From the NCBI GenBank assembly GCA_934630905.1, contig CAKTXN010000022.1, forward strand, positions 1 to 20,623: a DNA stretch of 20,623 bases, read 5' to 3'. The position numbers and the translations under genes are program-made. Shown in pieces: positions 19,761 through 20,623 of the stretch (the first letter of the stretch is position 1; each line of letters starts with the position of its first letter). The notes under the pieces were generated by a model, which saw nothing but the letters and a program-made list of their open reading frames with translations, did no database searches and had not been told where the DNA came from. The stretch comes from an uncultured Eggerthellaceae bacterium. GTDB taxonomy: Bacteria; Actinomycetota; Coriobacteriia; Coriobacteriales; Eggerthellaceae.

Positions 19761-20623
19761 TTGGCAACCCCCTCCAACAAGGACTACTACGACATTCTCG
19801 GCGTTTCCAAGGATGCTACGCCCGAGGACATCAAAAAGGCGTTTCGCGCCAAGGCCCGCACGATGCACCCCGACGTGTGCAAGGAGCCTGGTGCTGAGGA
19901 GCGCTTCAAAGAGGTCTCCGAGGCCTACGACACCCTGTCGGATCCCGACAAGAAGGCCCGCTACGACGCCGTGAAGGCTGGCGGCTTCACCACACAGAAC
20001 CCGTATGCGTCGGGCCCTGCCGGTGCCGGTTCCTGGTCGGGCGGTTACAGCCCCTTCGGCGGCTGGACGTCGTGGGGCGGCCCCTATGGCGCGAGCTACA
20101 GCTCTGCAGGCCGCACGCCGCAAGGCACCCCCTATGCGCGCAAGCAGGGTGCCACGCGTTCCATCCAGCTCGAACTCACCCGCGACGAGGCTCGCAAGGG
20201 CTGCACCAAGCGTGTGGCCTACTCGCATCTCGAGAGCTGCCCGGAGTGCCGCGGCAGGGGCTACGAGGCTGGTTCCGAACCCATCACCTGTCCCACCTGC
20301 CATGGTTCGGGCCAGGCCGAGGTCGACATGATGGGCCTCTTCACCACCGCGATGCAGTGCCCGGTGTGCCAGGGTTCGGGCAAGATCATCAAGAACGCCT
20401 GCCATTCGTGCCATGGCACGGGCACGCGCCAGGGTCGCTCTACCGTGGAGGTCAAGGTGCCCGCTGCCTCACATGACGGCGACGAGGTGCGTGTGCCGGG
20501 TGCTGGCGATGCCGGTAGGTGCGGCGGCGCCTCCGGTGATCTCAAGGCGTCGTTCGTGGTGCCTTCCGAGCATCTCACCCAGCAACAGGAGGCGCTCTTC
20601 ACCGGCTTGGGCGTGGTGTGCGC
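19761..20623 (+). CDS. dnaJ: Chaperone protein DnaJ (partial, runs off the window)
   Basis: An open frame of 287 codons from TTG 19761 to the window edge. The start is set by the conserved J-domain opening (NKDYYDILGVSKDAT) and by GAGGAG about 11 nt upstream; there is no ATG at the right place. HPD (36–38) is the signature that stimulates DnaK ATPase. A glycine/tryptophan/serine-rich linker (~70–120) replaces the usual G/F region. Then come four zinc motifs: CPECRGRG, CPTCHGSG, CPVCQGSG and CHSCHGTG. The first part of the C-terminal substrate-binding domain is present. It works with DnaK and GrpE in protein folding. Neither hrcA nor grpE/dnaK precedes it, so it resembles the DnaJ2-type copies found away from dnaK in actinobacteria. 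Confidence 0.95.
   Translation, partial: MATPSNKDYYDILGVSKDATPEDIKKAFRAKARTMHPDVCKEPGAEERFKEVSEAYDTLSDPDKKARYDAVKAGGFTTQNPYASGPAGAGSWSGGYSPFGGWTSWGGPYGASYSSAGRTPQGTPYARKQGATRSIQLELTRDEARKGCTKRVAYSHLESCPECRGRGYEAGSEPITCPTCHGSGQAEVDMMGLFTTAMQCPVCQGSGKIIKNACHSCHGTGTRQGRSTVEVKVPAASHDGDEVRVPGAGDAGRCGGASGDLKASFVVPSEHLTQQQEALFTGLGVVC

Overview
This window looks like chromosomal DNA from a GC-rich actinobacterium. I favour the class Coriobacteriia because of the codon style and the order lepA–dus–hemW…dnaJ, but that placement is inference; no rRNA or other taxonomic marker is present. Every gene I can support lies on the + strand. I see no tRNA, rRNA, CRISPR array, transposase or integrase.

Left edge (1–4205): three housekeeping genes packed end to end. 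They are lepA (elongation factor 4), a tRNA-dihydrouridine synthase and hemW (radical SAM haem chaperone). Right edge (19761–end): the first 287 codons of dnaJ from a TTG start, with J domain and four CxxCxGxG zinc motifs, running off the window. In many Gram-positive genomes hemW is followed by hrcA and then dnaJ. Here no hrcA is seen; a 15-kb block of seven co-directional genes occupies the space.

Middle (4419–19622): the accessory block reads as one transcription unit with a TATAAT box upstream. In order: (1) a 1254-aa cell-surface protein with signal peptide, von Willebrand A domain, six repeats of about 104 residues, one membrane helix and a cytoplasmic tail; (2) a 1309-aa tubulin/FtsZ-like protein ending in three zinc ribbons; (3) a 654-aa protein of unknown family; (4) a 225-aa beta-rich protein with a fibronectin-III-like start; (5) a 600-aa P-loop GTPase with two CxxC pairs; (6) a 786-aa protein resembling 'GTPase-associated protein 1'; (7) a 143-aa zinc-ribbon membrane protein. 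A tubulin-like NTPase, a GTPase with its associated protein, and a vWA protein together resemble the multi-component NTP-dependent conflict or signalling systems predicted from comparative genomics. Function is not known from sequence. My working model is a surface sensor or adhesin coupled across the membrane to a cytoplasmic tubulin/GTPase assembly.

The most striking sequence signal is a perfect (TC)17 tract (4478–4512) that encodes the hydrophobic core of the surface protein's signal peptide. Any change in repeat number that is not a multiple of three meets a stop codon within a few codons (TAG 4513–4515 or TAA 4523–4525). It is therefore a textbook candidate for ON/OFF phase variation of this protein, and perhaps, through polarity, of the operon behind it. 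Other structure not explained by the genes includes a perfect 13-bp intergenic hairpin (12223–12261) and a perfect 28-bp palindrome inside the GAP1-like gene (17211–17238).
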